From contig JAUWGS010000019.1 in the NCBI GenBank assembly GCA_030606285.1, positions 1 to 39,498 of the forward strand: a DNA stretch of 39,498 nucleotides. The letters are read 5' to 3'. The notes beneath the pieces were generated by a model that saw nothing but the letters and a program-made list of their open reading frames with translations, was not told where the DNA came from and made no database searches. The position numbers and the translations under genes are program-made. Position 1 is the first letter of the stretch; every line of letters begins with the position of its first letter. This DNA is from Planctomycetales bacterium. Lineage in GTDB: Bacteria; 4484-113. This document shows, piece after piece, positions 1 to 7,190 of the stretch.

Positions 1-129
1 CGCACCACCGGCCCTGCCGAAGCCCTCAACCGTAAGATCGCCTTGCTCCGTCGCCAGGCTTGCGGCTATACTAATCTCGACAACTTCATCAGGAGAATCC
101 TCTTGCTCAATTCACCTGCCCACCATTAA
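1..129 (+). CDS. ISL3-type transposase, C-terminal end (cut by window edge)
   Basis: Frame 1 is open from the first base to a TAA at 127-129 and encodes about 42 residues. The motif TGPAEALNRKIALLRR followed by GYTN...FIRRILLLN matches the end of ISL3-family DDE transposases, where the Glu of GPAE is the last catalytic acid and the rest is the conserved NxKIKxLKR / GYxNxxxFxxRIL tail. The stop codon directly abuts the stop codon of the convergent DUF4411 gene (130-132). No room is left for a terminal inverted repeat before the next gene, so the element may be truncated or may end inside that gene. The start and most of the protein lie outside the window. Assignment to ISL3 rests on this tail only. 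Confidence 0.7.
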   Translation, partial: RTTGPAEALNRKIALLRRQACGYTNLDNFIRRILLLNSPAHH

Positions 130-600
130 CTATGAAGAGCCATAACAGGAGACGCCTACCGATTGGCAGATAAAGGGTATCCTCTCTTGATTTCCCTTCA
201 TTTTCTCTGACGTTACCACAATGTACCTTGGTCCATCTACTGGATCGTCATTTGCCATTGCTAGGGCGATTACATAAGGATCTGCGGGCTCACGTAGCCC
301 CCCAGTTAAGGGCTCCAGAAAAGCATACTTCTGGAATCTTTTCATTAACTGGCTTACGCAATCAAGTATCGGTTGGGTATTTGGCTTGAAGATCATACTA
401 TGACTACCAACCCACTGTGAGAGAAAGTCCTCTCTGTCTTTAGTCTCGTCTCTGACTTGCACAGGAGCAACTAGGCGACCATCAATGACTAGATCGTTGA
501 GGTTAATCCATAAGCTTTTAAACGTCGCTGGGAAATAATGCCTTTGGAGTTCAATAAGAGCTCCAGTATCTATGCAATAAACGCTCATTATTTGCGCCAT
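130..600 (-). CDS. DUF4411 family PIN-like protein, probable toxin-antitoxin partner
   Basis: This 156-residue protein fits the DUF4411 family, PIN-like proteins that usually sit next to an Xre-ImmA/IrrE (COG2856) gene. Visible acidic positions typical of PIN folds are the early Asp in YCIDTGALIEL, the Glu in VRDE and the Asp in EPADPYVIALA; the later VVTSEK segment also fits the family pattern. The upstream gene ends in TGA, and the ATG chosen here at 600 overlaps that stop by one base (TGATG), which implies translational coupling. A second Met 15 bases further in would give the common family start MSVYCIDTG. The likely role is a ribonuclease-type toxin or a phage-response component. The toxin assignment is inferred from family and context, not from catalytic evidence. 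The region is AT-richer than the housekeeping genes, suggesting transfer. Confidence 0.78.
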   Translation of the reverse strand: MAQIMSVYCIDTGALIELQRHYFPATFKSLWINLNDLVIDGRLVAPVQVRDETKDREDFLSQWVGSHSMIFKPNTQPILDCVSQLMKRFQKYAFLEPLTGGLREPADPYVIALAMANDDPVDGPRYIVVTSEKMKGNQERIPFICQSVGVSCYGSS

Positions 601-1796
601 CAAACAGTTTTCTCCAACGCCTTTTCCAGTGCAGGTATCTGTCCCGCTTGCATACCTAGTAACCTAGTGATTTCTGCAGAGGATAGCGTCTCTCGTTCGA
701 CTGCTTCAAGTGCTAGTCTGACGAATGAAGATCCGAGCTCATGGATTGCTCGGTCAGCGGAATTCTCTCCACCACCGCTCGCCCTTGGTGAGTCTAGGGC
801 TTTCCGTCTATCCTGCTGCTGCCAGTCTCGGAATAGTGCCCAATAGAACTCTCGGTCAACGTAGGAAAGGTCGAGCAGTCGTCGCAAGGCTACATACTTG
901 CTCACCTGAAAGAAGGATGCTAGCCTGCGCACTACGCTCTCATCTTGCAGATCATTGGGGTTAAGACGAAGAGCTTTTATGCGCATATCCAAGTGATCTT
1001 CGCCTACAAGAAAGGCTCCGGCGAACGCGTTGCACCACAATTCGGTTTTCTCTCTGGCCGAGTGGACGCGAAAGACTGGACTATCATGACCGCAATCGCT
1101 TAGTGCATCTAGCCGAAGCATGATATGTGCATATTCGTGGAAAAGCGTGAAAATTCGCGCTTTGATGTGATCAGACCTGTTGACCCATATTAGCGGATAT
1201 AATTTGCTGTAGAGCGTGAAACCACGAGCTTCACTCACTTTTAGGCGCGACTGACATACCACTATCCCGATCTGTTCTAAACGACCTCGCCACAGCCGAA
1301 AGATAAAATACGGGTCATCGCCCTTAAAATCCTCATAGAAGTCATAAGTAACGCCAATCTTCTTCCGTAAGCGTGCTGCGGCCCTTACGACTTCCGAATC
1401 CACATAGTCGTCGGGTTGGGAAGTAGGATGAGAAACACCGAGTTCTTGGTTGAGATATGTATAGACTCGCTGTAGAGCTGATGCGCGACGGATGATCAAT
1501 CTCAACTCAGTCGAGAACATACGTTCTGAGGTGGTCGTGAATATCCTGAAGTCACTCGGCTGTTTAGTCCTTTCTGGAGGTTCCGGCAAGAAGAAGAAGA
1601 GCAACGGTCTGTGGTAGAGCCTTGACAGAGCTTTCGCCTTAGTCAGCGATGGTTTTGTTTCGCCGATCTCCCAATGCGATAGCTGTTCGGGTGTAATCTT
1701 GAGGCTATGGGCAGCCACTTCCAACGGAATGCCCGCATCTTCGCGTGCCCACTTGAGTACGCTGGGCGTGACGTCAGTGAAAATCGCCTTTCCCAT
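600..1796 (-). CDS. Xre-family HTH fused to ImmA/IrrE-type metallopeptidase
   Basis: The 398-residue protein has an N-terminal Xre helix-turn-helix (about residues 10-65; core PEQLSHWEIGETKPSLTKA) and a C-terminal ImmA/IrrE domain with the zinc motif HEYAH in FTLFHEYAHIMLRLD. In characterised relatives such proteins bind their own promoter and cleave a repressor or partner protein. Fused versions beside DUF4411 genes are recurrent and are predicted toxin-antitoxin modules. I chose the ATG at 1796 (MGKAIFTDVTPS) because the upstream alternative start at 1856 lies ahead of the probable -10 element at 1847-1852. No clear Shine-Dalgarno is visible. The stop overlaps the DUF4411 start by one base. 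Which partner is toxic cannot be told from sequence. Codon use and base composition differ from the core genes. Confidence 0.82.
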   Translation of the reverse strand: MGKAIFTDVTPSVLKWAREDAGIPLEVAAHSLKITPEQLSHWEIGETKPSLTKAKALSRLYHRPLLFFFLPEPPERTKQPSDFRIFTTTSERMFSTELRLIIRRASALQRVYTYLNQELGVSHPTSQPDDYVDSEVVRAAARLRKKIGVTYDFYEDFKGDDPYFIFRLWRGRLEQIGIVVCQSRLKVSEARGFTLYSKLYPLIWVNRSDHIKARIFTLFHEYAHIMLRLDALSDCGHDSPVFRVHSAREKTELWCNAFAGAFLVGEDHLDMRIKALRLNPNDLQDESVVRRLASFFQVSKYVALRRLLDLSYVDREFYWALFRDWQQQDRRKALDSPRASGGGENSADRAIHELGSSFVRLALEAVERETLSSAEITRLLGMQAGQIPALEKALEKTV

Positions 1797-1846
1797 GGTT
1801 AGTGGCCACGAAGCTCTCGCAAAAGCGTTAGAGCCTCGCCACAAGG

Positions 1847-1855
1847 AGTATAACA
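1847..1855 (-). promoter_or_regulatory. Extended -10 promoter of the Xre-ImmA/DUF4411 module
   Basis: On the minus strand the sequence reads TGTTATACT, an extended -10. Transcription would begin near 1840, leaving a leader of roughly 44 bases before the ATG at 1796. No convincing -35 is present. An Xre protein encoded directly downstream would be a natural autoregulator here. Confidence 0.5.
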
Positions 1856-2099
1856 CATGGGCCTACTAAGTATTCGTTACATCAAGAACTTCATGCGTGA
1901 GATGCGAAGGCTGCACTTCTTGGTGGTTATCTTTGGCTATCACGTTTCGTTCTCAAGCAGATTCGCTGCATTTAATCCTCTCATCGCGGGCATAGTTAGC
2001 CACTCCTGTCAAAGGGCGCTGCTAATGAGGAGGGTAAACCGATTTTAACGCCTAATCCCCAAAATCCCCCCAAAACAGTGTCCGCTTTTTGCCAATATC

Positions 2100-2108
2100 T
2101 GCTATAAT
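2100..2108 (+). promoter_or_regulatory. Orphan extended -10 element
   Basis: TGCTATAAT is a perfect extended -10 match. The downstream sequence has no obvious ORF but can form a short stem (GAGCG ... CGCTC, about 2116-2136). It may drive a small RNA or be left over from a lost gene. Confidence 0.4.
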
Positions 2109-2160
2109 AGTTAATGAGCGTAGGAATAAGCGCTCTCAAGTATGAGGGATGATTTGACTG

Positions 2161-2195
2161 GCTACGGGCTATTTACCCGCCATAGCGCAAGCGAC
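2161..2195. repeat. Dispersed 35-bp repeat, copy 1
   Basis: This segment matches 35674-35708 at 31 of 35 positions in the same orientation. The core GGCTATTTACCCGCCATAGC is identical in both copies, and the outer GCTAC and AGCGAC blocks are also shared. The arms GCTAT/ATAGC are self-complementary. Both copies lie in intergenic, repeat-rich DNA. Confidence 0.7.
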
Positions 2196-2340
2196 ACACC
2201 CATCGCCACCACGCGCCTTGCGTGGTCGGCTGATCCCAATGCAAATTAGCTGCTCTCCTCACACTCAATCCGTGCAGCAACACTCCCTGAACCGTCGCCA
2301 GCCGCAACTCCTCCCCCATCGCTCTGCCTTTTTGTCCCAT
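2173..2340 (-). CDS. Small HTH-like protein, probably an IS transposase N-terminal remnant
   Basis: This short ORF encodes 55 residues. The ATG at 2340 is preceded by a good Shine-Dalgarno (GGAGG about nine bases upstream, near 2351-2355). The core LRLATVQGVLLHGLSVRRAA followed by WWRWVCRLRYGG resembles the first helix-turn-helix of IS630/IS481-type transposases, whose usual pattern is a helix, then GLSVREAA, then a W-containing helix ending in RYxxGG. The ORF stops right after YGG, at the point where the catalytic part of such a transposase would follow. The final codons fall inside the dispersed repeat at 2161-2195. It may be a decayed element, or a small stand-alone DNA-binding protein. 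Confidence 0.4.
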   Translation of the reverse strand: MGQKGRAMGEELRLATVQGVLLHGLSVRRAANLHWDQPTTQGAWWRWVCRLRYGG

Positions 2341-2516
2341 CGATGAACACCTCCAGATGCCCCTACGATGTTACAGCTGTCTGCGAATAGCACACCTGCT
2401 TCCTACCGACCTCCCCCCGCTACTCGCTACTTCCCTCTGCTAGATGACGCTATGCCCAAGAGGGCCGACTCTGGCGTATAACTTCCCTGGCACTATCTGT
2501 GAACTTCTTCAGAGCT

Positions 2517-2544
2517 TTGCACAGGGGCGCATTGCCTATACAAT
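2517..2544 (+). promoter_or_regulatory. asnS promoter
   Basis: TTGCAC at 2517-2522 and TACAAT at 2539-2544 are separated by 16 bases, a good sigma70-type pair. Transcription would start near 2551, exactly where an in-frame TTG lies and only six bases before the ATG at 2557. The mRNA is therefore leaderless or nearly so. Confidence 0.6.
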
Positions 2545-2556
2545 TAGGCTTTGTCT

Positions 2557-3876
2557 ATGGGGCGCCACATGTGCGAGACAATCCGAATCCGGGACGCGAA
2601 AGAACACATCGGGCAGAAGGTGCGGCTGCGCGGGTGGCTGCGCAACAAACGCAGTGGAAAGAATCTCCATTTCCTGATAGTGCGAGACGGCAGCGGCGAA
2701 CTGCAGTGCGTCGCTGCGGAGGACAGCCTGCCTGTTGAGACGATGGAGCTGTGCGACCGGATGGGGATCGAAACCTCGCTTGAAGTGTGCGGCGAACTAA
2801 ACGCGGACGACCGCGCGCCCGGCGGGGTCGAACTGCAGGTGACGCAAATCGATTTGTTGCAGCTCGTCGCAGACTACCCCATCACCAAGAAGGAGCACGG
2901 CACCGAGTTCCTGATGGAGAACCGGCACCTGTGGCTGCGTTCGAGCAAGCAGATAGCGATTATGCGCGTGCGCGATATGGTGGAGAAGGCCTGGGCCGAT
3001 TTCTTCTACGACCGGGGCTTCGTGCGCGTGGATACGCCGATATTCACTCCCAACGCAGTGGAGGGCACGACCACACTGTTCGACGTGGATTATCACGGTG
3101 AGAAGGCGTTTCTCTCGCAGACCGGGCAGCTCTACAACGAGGCTACCGCCGCCGCGCTGGGGCGTGTCTACTGTTTCGGCCCTACGTTCCGCGCGGAGAA
3201 GAGCAAGACCCGCCGTCACCTTCTGGAGTTCTGGATGCTCGAGATGGAAGCGGTGTTCTTCGACCACGAGGATAATATGCGCTTCCAGGAGGAGCTGATT
3301 CTCGACACCATCCGCGCCGTGCTGAAGAATTGCACGGCCGAACTGGAGATTCTCGGGCGCGATACCGCGAAGCTTGAAGCTGCAAAGGCGCCGTTCCCGC
3401 GCATGCACTACCGCGATGCGGTGAAACTGATAAACGACAAGATGCCCGGCCGCGAGGAGGAGTTCGAGTACGGTTCCGACTTCGGTGCGCCCGAAGAGAC
3501 CTTCCTCGGCGAGCAGTTCGAGCGTCCGGTGTTCATCACCAACTTCCCCGCGCACACAAAGGCGTTTTATATGAAGCGAGACCCGGATGATCCTGAGACC
3601 GTGCTTGCGTCGGACCTGCTGGGCCCGGAGGGATACGGCGAGCTTATCGGCGGGAGCCAGCGGGAGGACGACCTTGAGGTTATCCTTGAGCGGGTGAGGG
3701 AGTTCAAGCTGCCCGAAGAGGCGTTCCAGTGGTATTTCGACCTGCGCCGCTTCGGCAGTGTCCCGCACTCAGGCTTCGGAATCGGGCTTGAGCGCACGCT
3801 AACCTGGCTATGCGGAGTGCCCCACATCCGCGAAACGATTGCGTTCCCGAGGATGCTTCATCATATGTATCCGTGA
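2557..3876 (+). CDS. asnS: Asparaginyl-tRNA synthetase
   Basis: Class IIb aminoacyl-tRNA synthetase that attaches asparagine to tRNA-Asn in the cytoplasm. The 439-residue protein has an N-terminal OB-fold anticodon-binding domain (about 10-110; KVRLRGWLRNKRSG) and a catalytic domain with motif 1 around VRVDTPIFTPNAVEGTTTLF, motif 2 FRAEKSKTRRHLLEFWMLE and motif 3 GFGIGLERTLTWL. The linker YPITKKEHGTEFLMENRHLW is characteristic of AsnRS rather than AspRS. Start codons are ambiguous: TTG at 2551, ATG at 2557 or ATG at 2569; I prefer 2557 for its distance from the promoter. The TGA stop overlaps the ATG of the next small gene. Having AsnRS means Asn-tRNA can be made directly. Confidence 0.95.
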   Translation: MGRHMCETIRIRDAKEHIGQKVRLRGWLRNKRSGKNLHFLIVRDGSGELQCVAAEDSLPVETMELCDRMGIETSLEVCGELNADDRAPGGVELQVTQIDLLQLVADYPITKKEHGTEFLMENRHLWLRSSKQIAIMRVRDMVEKAWADFFYDRGFVRVDTPIFTPNAVEGTTTLFDVDYHGEKAFLSQTGQLYNEATAAALGRVYCFGPTFRAEKSKTRRHLLEFWMLEMEAVFFDHEDNMRFQEELILDTIRAVLKNCTAELEILGRDTAKLEAAKAPFPRMHYRDAVKLINDKMPGREEEFEYGSDFGAPEETFLGEQFERPVFITNFPAHTKAFYMKRDPDDPETVLASDLLGPEGYGELIGGSQREDDLEVILERVREFKLPEEAFQWYFDLRRFGSVPHSGFGIGLERTLTWLCGVPHIRETIAFPRMLHHMYP

Positions 3877-4064
3877 TGGTAATGGATGAATCAGAATCCG
3901 GCCGGAAGAGAATCATTAAGGCGCTGGAGGAGCTGCAAGCGGCGCTGGAAGGCAAATTGCCCGATGACCTGTTGCCCGAAGTGGCGGACAAGGTAAAACC
4001 GCTGCGCGATAATGTTCAGTCCTTGCTTGTGCGACTTCGTCAGGAGCAAGAAGAACAGGACTGA
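3876..4064 (+). CDS. Small acidic helical protein, function unknown
   Basis: This 62-residue, highly charged protein is predicted to be helical (KALEELQAALEGKLPDDLL, then EVADKVKPLRDNVQSLLVRL) and ends in an acidic EQEEQD tail. It has no membrane segment and no cysteine. Its ATG overlaps the asnS stop by one base (TGATG), so it is probably translated by coupling; an in-frame GTG lies one codon upstream and another ATG at 3882. I do not recognise a family. The promoter of the following ABC exporter lies just beyond its stop, so it belongs to the asnS transcript. Confidence 0.6.
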   Translation: MVMDESESGRKRIIKALEELQAALEGKLPDDLLPEVADKVKPLRDNVQSLLVRLRQEQEEQD

Positions 4065-4073
4065 TGCTAGAAT
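4065..4073 (+). promoter_or_regulatory. Extended -10 promoter of the MsbA-like exporter
   Basis: TGCTAGAAT starts at the stop codon of the preceding small gene. The predicted start near 4080 leaves a leader of about 16 bases before the ATG at 4097. The same nonamer recurs before lptB and rimP. Confidence 0.55.
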
Positions 4074-4096
4074 AGGCGCACTTCGGTCAAGTGACT

Positions 4097-5863
4097 ATGC
4101 CGATAGCCAACCGCGCAAAGAGGACGGGCCGCCGGGGCTGGTGGGAGCTTCGGCGAATCCGTCCGCTGCTTGCGCGGCACCGGAAGTACATCTACATAGC
4201 GCTGGCGGCTGCCGCTGTCTTCTCGCTGGCCCAGCTCTCGCTGCCGGTCGTCATAAAATACCTGTTTGACGAGGTCATTGCGAAACGGCGCGACCTGGTG
4301 TTGCTCTGGTGGACGCTGGGGGGCCTGGTGTTTGCGCTGCTCGTCCGTTCGCTGGCCCTTTCGGTGCGCATCTACAGCATCAACAGCCTGGCGCATACGG
4401 TGACGGCGCAACTCAGGCAGCGGCTGTTCGACCACCTCCAGCATCTGTCCTACTCTTTCTTTGACCGGAGCCGCGTCGGAGACCTGATGTCCCGGCTGAC
4501 GAACGACGTAATCACGCTTCAGAACTTCATGGTCTCGTCCCTGGAGGACTTTTTCGTCGCTCCGCTGATGTTGACCGGCGCTCTCGTCATCCTGTTCGTA
4601 CGCAGCTGGCAGCTCGGCTTGACCATCCTCATCGTATCCGTCGTTGTCGGCTTCGGCCTGCGTTTCGTCGGGGGCCGGCTGCGCAAGATAAACCAGCGCA
4701 TCCAGGATTTCACCGGCGAGCTCACAGGTGTGCTCTCAGAGGGGCTTAACGTCATCCGGCTGACCCAGTCCTTCAACATGGAGGCGACGGTAAGCGACAA
4801 GTTCCACGACGTAAACTGGCGCACGCTGCGGGAGAACCTGCGGGCGGTGAAGTGGATTTCCGTGCTGGTGGCTTCGGTGGAGTTCATAGGCCTTATGGCG
4901 CCGCTTCTCTTCTTCGCCTTCCTTGCGTTCCTCATTATGAAGGACCAGTCCACGGTGGGCGACGTATTCCTCATTGTCGGTCTCGCTGCAATGGTGGCGA
5001 GCCCGCTGAACAAACTCTCGCGGGTGATGGCGAACATCCAGTCTGCGTCCGCGGCGATATCGCGCGTCTACGCCATTCTGGACACGCCGCGCGAGATCTG
5101 CGACCTGCCGGGAGCGGAGCCGCTCGAAGTTACAGATGGCAATATCATCTTTAAGGACGTGAGCTTCCGCTACGGTGGCAGCGACGAAGTGCTCGACGAT
5201 TTCTCGCTGGATGTGCGGCCGGGCGAGGTCATCGCGCTCGTTGGCGAAAGCGGCTCCGGCAAGACGACAGTCCTCCAGCTTCTCCCCCGGTTCTACGAGC
5301 CCGGGCGCGGGAGGATACTCATTGACGGGCAGGACGTGACCCGGGTGACGCTGTCATCATTGCGCCGGCACATCGGTCTCGTGAGCCAGGAGACGATTCT
5401 GATCCACGGCGCCATCCGGGAGAACATATGCTTCGGCGCGGCGGTGACCGATGAGCTGTCGGTCATTGCCGCGGCGAAGAGCGCAAACGCCCACGAGTTC
5501 ATCATGCGCCTGCCTGACGGCTATGACACCGTTGTAGGCGAGCGCGGAGTGACGCTCTCCGGCGGCGAACGCCAGCGCATCTCCATCGCTCGGGCGCTGC
5601 TGAAAGACCCGCGTATCCTGCTGCTTGACGAAGCGACGTCGGCGCTGGATTCCATATCCGAAGCCATAGTGCAGGACGCGCTCAACAAGCTGATGTACGG
5701 GCGCACCACGCTGATGGTGGCGCACCGGCTTGCCACGGTGAAGAACGCCGACCGCATCGTGGTGCTGGAAAACGGCAGAATCCGCGAGATGGGCAGCCAC
5801 TCTGAGCTCGTGGAGCATCGGGGCTACTACTACAGTCTCGTCAAGCTGCAGGGCTTGGCTTGA
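4097..5863 (+). CDS. MsbA-like ABC exporter (fused transmembrane and ATPase domains)
   Basis: The 588-residue half-transporter has an N-terminal six-helix ABC exporter membrane domain (about 30-320; first helix near IYIALAAAAVFSLAQL) and a C-terminal nucleotide-binding domain. Visible motifs are Walker A GESGSGKT (383-390), the Q-loop LVSQETILI, the signature LSGGERQR (487-494), Walker B ILLLDE (507-512) with the catalytic Glu, and the switch histidine in VAHRLATVKNADR. Homodimers of this type flip lipid A-core across the inner membrane (MsbA) or export drugs or lipids. With lptB next door and Kdo genes in the window, lipid A flipping is the best guess, but drug export cannot be excluded. A GTG two codons upstream (4091) is an alternative start. 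Confidence 0.88.
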   Translation: MPIANRAKRTGRRGWWELRRIRPLLARHRKYIYIALAAAAVFSLAQLSLPVVIKYLFDEVIAKRRDLVLLWWTLGGLVFALLVRSLALSVRIYSINSLAHTVTAQLRQRLFDHLQHLSYSFFDRSRVGDLMSRLTNDVITLQNFMVSSLEDFFVAPLMLTGALVILFVRSWQLGLTILIVSVVVGFGLRFVGGRLRKINQRIQDFTGELTGVLSEGLNVIRLTQSFNMEATVSDKFHDVNWRTLRENLRAVKWISVLVASVEFIGLMAPLLFFAFLAFLIMKDQSTVGDVFLIVGLAAMVASPLNKLSRVMANIQSASAAISRVYAILDTPREICDLPGAEPLEVTDGNIIFKDVSFRYGGSDEVLDDFSLDVRPGEVIALVGESGSGKTTVLQLLPRFYEPGRGRILIDGQDVTRVTLSSLRRHIGLVSQETILIHGAIRENICFGAAVTDELSVIAAAKSANAHEFIMRLPDGYDTVVGERGVTLSGGERQRISIARALLKDPRILLLDEATSALDSISEAIVQDALNKLMYGRTTLMVAHRLATVKNADRIVVLENGRIREMGSHSELVEHRGYYYSLVKLQGLA

Positions 5864-5934
5864 GCAAGGCTCGAACCGACTGTGCTGCGCCGCTGAACAG
5901 TGCGGCGCGCTGCGCGTCCAGCTTGCAGGGGCTG

Positions 5935-5943
5935 TGCTAGAAT
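5935..5943 (+). promoter_or_regulatory. Extended -10 promoter of lptB
   Basis: TGCTAGAAT is preceded by a further TG. Transcription would start near 5950, a few bases before the GTG at 5955. The upstream GTG that would add seven residues overlaps this promoter and is therefore unlikely to be used. Confidence 0.55.
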
Positions 5944-5954
5944 CGGAACCCATC

Positions 5955-6743
5955 GTGGATACTCCGCAGAGGACAACCGGGCAGACAGCCACCGGTGTGG
6001 ATGAGGTCTCAGACGGCGGAAGGCCGATCCTGGAGGCCAGAGGTGTCGTCAAGATCTACCGGGGGCGGCGGGTTGTCGACGACGTGACCGTTCGGGTCGC
6101 CAAAGGTGAGGTCGTGGGCCTGCTCGGTCCCAACGGCGCTGGCAAGACGACGACGTTCTACATCGTCATCGGGCTGGTGAAGGCCGACGGAGGACGGGTG
6201 TACCTAAAGGGCGAGGACATCACGACACTCCCCATCTACAAGCGCGCGCGCCTCGGTATCGGTTACCTTTCCCAGGAAAGCTCGGTCTTCCGCAAGCTCA
6301 GCGTGGAGGAGAACATCCGGCTGGTCTGGGAAGTCCTCGGAGTGCCAGAAAGCGAACAGGCAGAGCGGATGGAGGGGCTGCTGGAGGAGTTCGGCATCAA
6401 GCAGCTGCGGCGGCAGAAGGCCTACGTGCTCTCAGGCGGTGAGAAACGGCGCGTGGAAGTCGCGCGGGCGCTCGCGGGAAACCCGGACTTCATCCTGCTG
6501 GACGAGCCGTTCACCGGCATTGACCCGATAACAATCGAGAGTCTCCAGGGCATCGTCGCTTCGCTGCGCGACAAGGGCCTGGGCGTGCTCATCACCGACC
6601 ATAACGTCCGCGAGACTCTCAGAATCTGCGACCGCGCCTACATTATGGTTGACGGAAAGGTGCTGGTTCAGGGCACGCCCGAGGAAGTATCCAGCAATGA
6701 GCTGGCCCGCAAGTACTTCCTGGGTGAGAGATTTCAGTATTAG
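5955..6743 (+). CDS. lptB: LPS export ABC transporter ATPase LptB
   Basis: Cytoplasmic ATPase that powers LptFG to extract lipopolysaccharide from the inner membrane and push it across the Lpt bridge. The 262-residue protein has Walker A GPNGAGKT (about 58-65), the LptB-typical Q-loop segment IGYLSQESSVFRKLSVEENI, signature LSGGEKRRVEVARALA, Walker B FILLDEPFTGIDPI and the switch histidine in ITDHNVRETL. The QESSVFRKLSVEENI block separates LptB from branched-chain amino acid ATPases. The first 20 or so residues are an unusual low-complexity extension. The GTG at 5955 is preferred because the promoter covers the earlier GTG at 5934. lptF/lptG are not in the window; a short LptD-like protein is encoded at 9194-10693. 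Confidence 0.93.
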   Translation: MDTPQRTTGQTATGVDEVSDGGRPILEARGVVKIYRGRRVVDDVTVRVAKGEVVGLLGPNGAGKTTTFYIVIGLVKADGGRVYLKGEDITTLPIYKRARLGIGYLSQESSVFRKLSVEENIRLVWEVLGVPESEQAERMEGLLEEFGIKQLRRQKAYVLSGGEKRRVEVARALAGNPDFILLDEPFTGIDPITIESLQGIVASLRDKGLGVLITDHNVRETLRICDRAYIMVDGKVLVQGTPEEVSSNELARKYFLGERFQY

Positions 6744-6769
6744 TAGAGTCTGCACTAAAGGAGGCTGCA

Positions 6770-6979
6770 ATGAACCTGTTTACAGACAAGGTAACGCTTA
6801 CCGGCTCACATATCGCGTCGCTGAAACTGGCATCGTTCGCGTTCGCCTTCTTTCTAGCCAGCTTCTTCCCATTATTCGTTCAATCCTGGCGCTGGATCTG
6901 GCTGATACTGTCGCTCGTTCTGGCCGTCCCATTCGTCATTGCTTGGATAAAGCAAGCGATGATCGAACGCGAAGCTTAG
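6770..6979 (+). CDS. Small two-helix membrane protein, function unknown
   Basis: The 69-residue protein starts at an ATG with the strongest Shine-Dalgarno in the window (AAAGGAGG, five to seven bases upstream). Two hydrophobic segments are visible: LASFAFAFFLASFFPLFV and WIWLILSLVLAVPFVIAWI. A short charged tail, KQAMIEREA, follows. It lies 26 bases after the double stop of lptB and is probably cotranscribed with it. I recognise no family. Its location and small size would fit an accessory subunit or stabiliser of a membrane complex, but that is only inference from context. Confidence 0.75.
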   Translation: MNLFTDKVTLTGSHIASLKLASFAFAFFLASFFPLFVQSWRWIWLILSLVLAVPFVIAWIKQAMIEREA

Positions 6980-7127
6980 AGTTCCACTGCTCGCAATCTG
7001 ACAGCAAGGCTTCAATGCCGCGCCGAATGGCGTCTTCGCTCAGTTCTGACACGATTCTGAGACAGCCTCCGATTGCAGGAAAACCCGCTTCAAATCCGGA
7101 TTCGGGCTTATCTTCCAGGCTGTTAAG

Positions 7128-7136
7128 TGCTACAAT
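7128..7136 (+). promoter_or_regulatory. Extended -10 promoter of gyrB
   Basis: TGCTACAAT lies 54 bases upstream of the gyrB ATG at 7191. Unlike most units in this window, this gives a leader of roughly 45-50 bases. No Shine-Dalgarno is evident directly before the ATG. Confidence 0.45.
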
Positions 7137-7190
7137 AATAACAGGGCTGGAGGATGGCTGGGGCAATACGGATGTTAAGCGGTATTTCTG

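Larger units (their letters stand above)
1857..2538. other. AT-richer accessory intergenic stretch
   Basis: Between the Xre-ImmA gene and asnS there is no full-length gene. The stretch holds an extended -10 at 2100-2108, a dispersed repeat at 2161-2195 and a small minus-strand HTH-like ORF at 2173-2340. From 2341 to 2510 nothing convincing is seen, apart from a C-rich segment near 2411-2440 (CCCCCGCTACTCGCTACTT) that weakly resembles the flank of the repeat copy near 35668. It reads like a graveyard of insertion-element remnants. Confidence 0.5.

Noticed and set aside
1857-2048. Plus-strand ORF of 63 residues after the Xre-ImmA gene
   Set aside because: No ribosome site, no recognisable family, and its start overlaps the minus-strand promoter.
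2797-3768. Long minus-strand ORF opposite asnS
   Set aside because: Antisense shadow caused by high GC; low-complexity His/Leu/Arg product, while the plus strand clearly encodes AsnRS.
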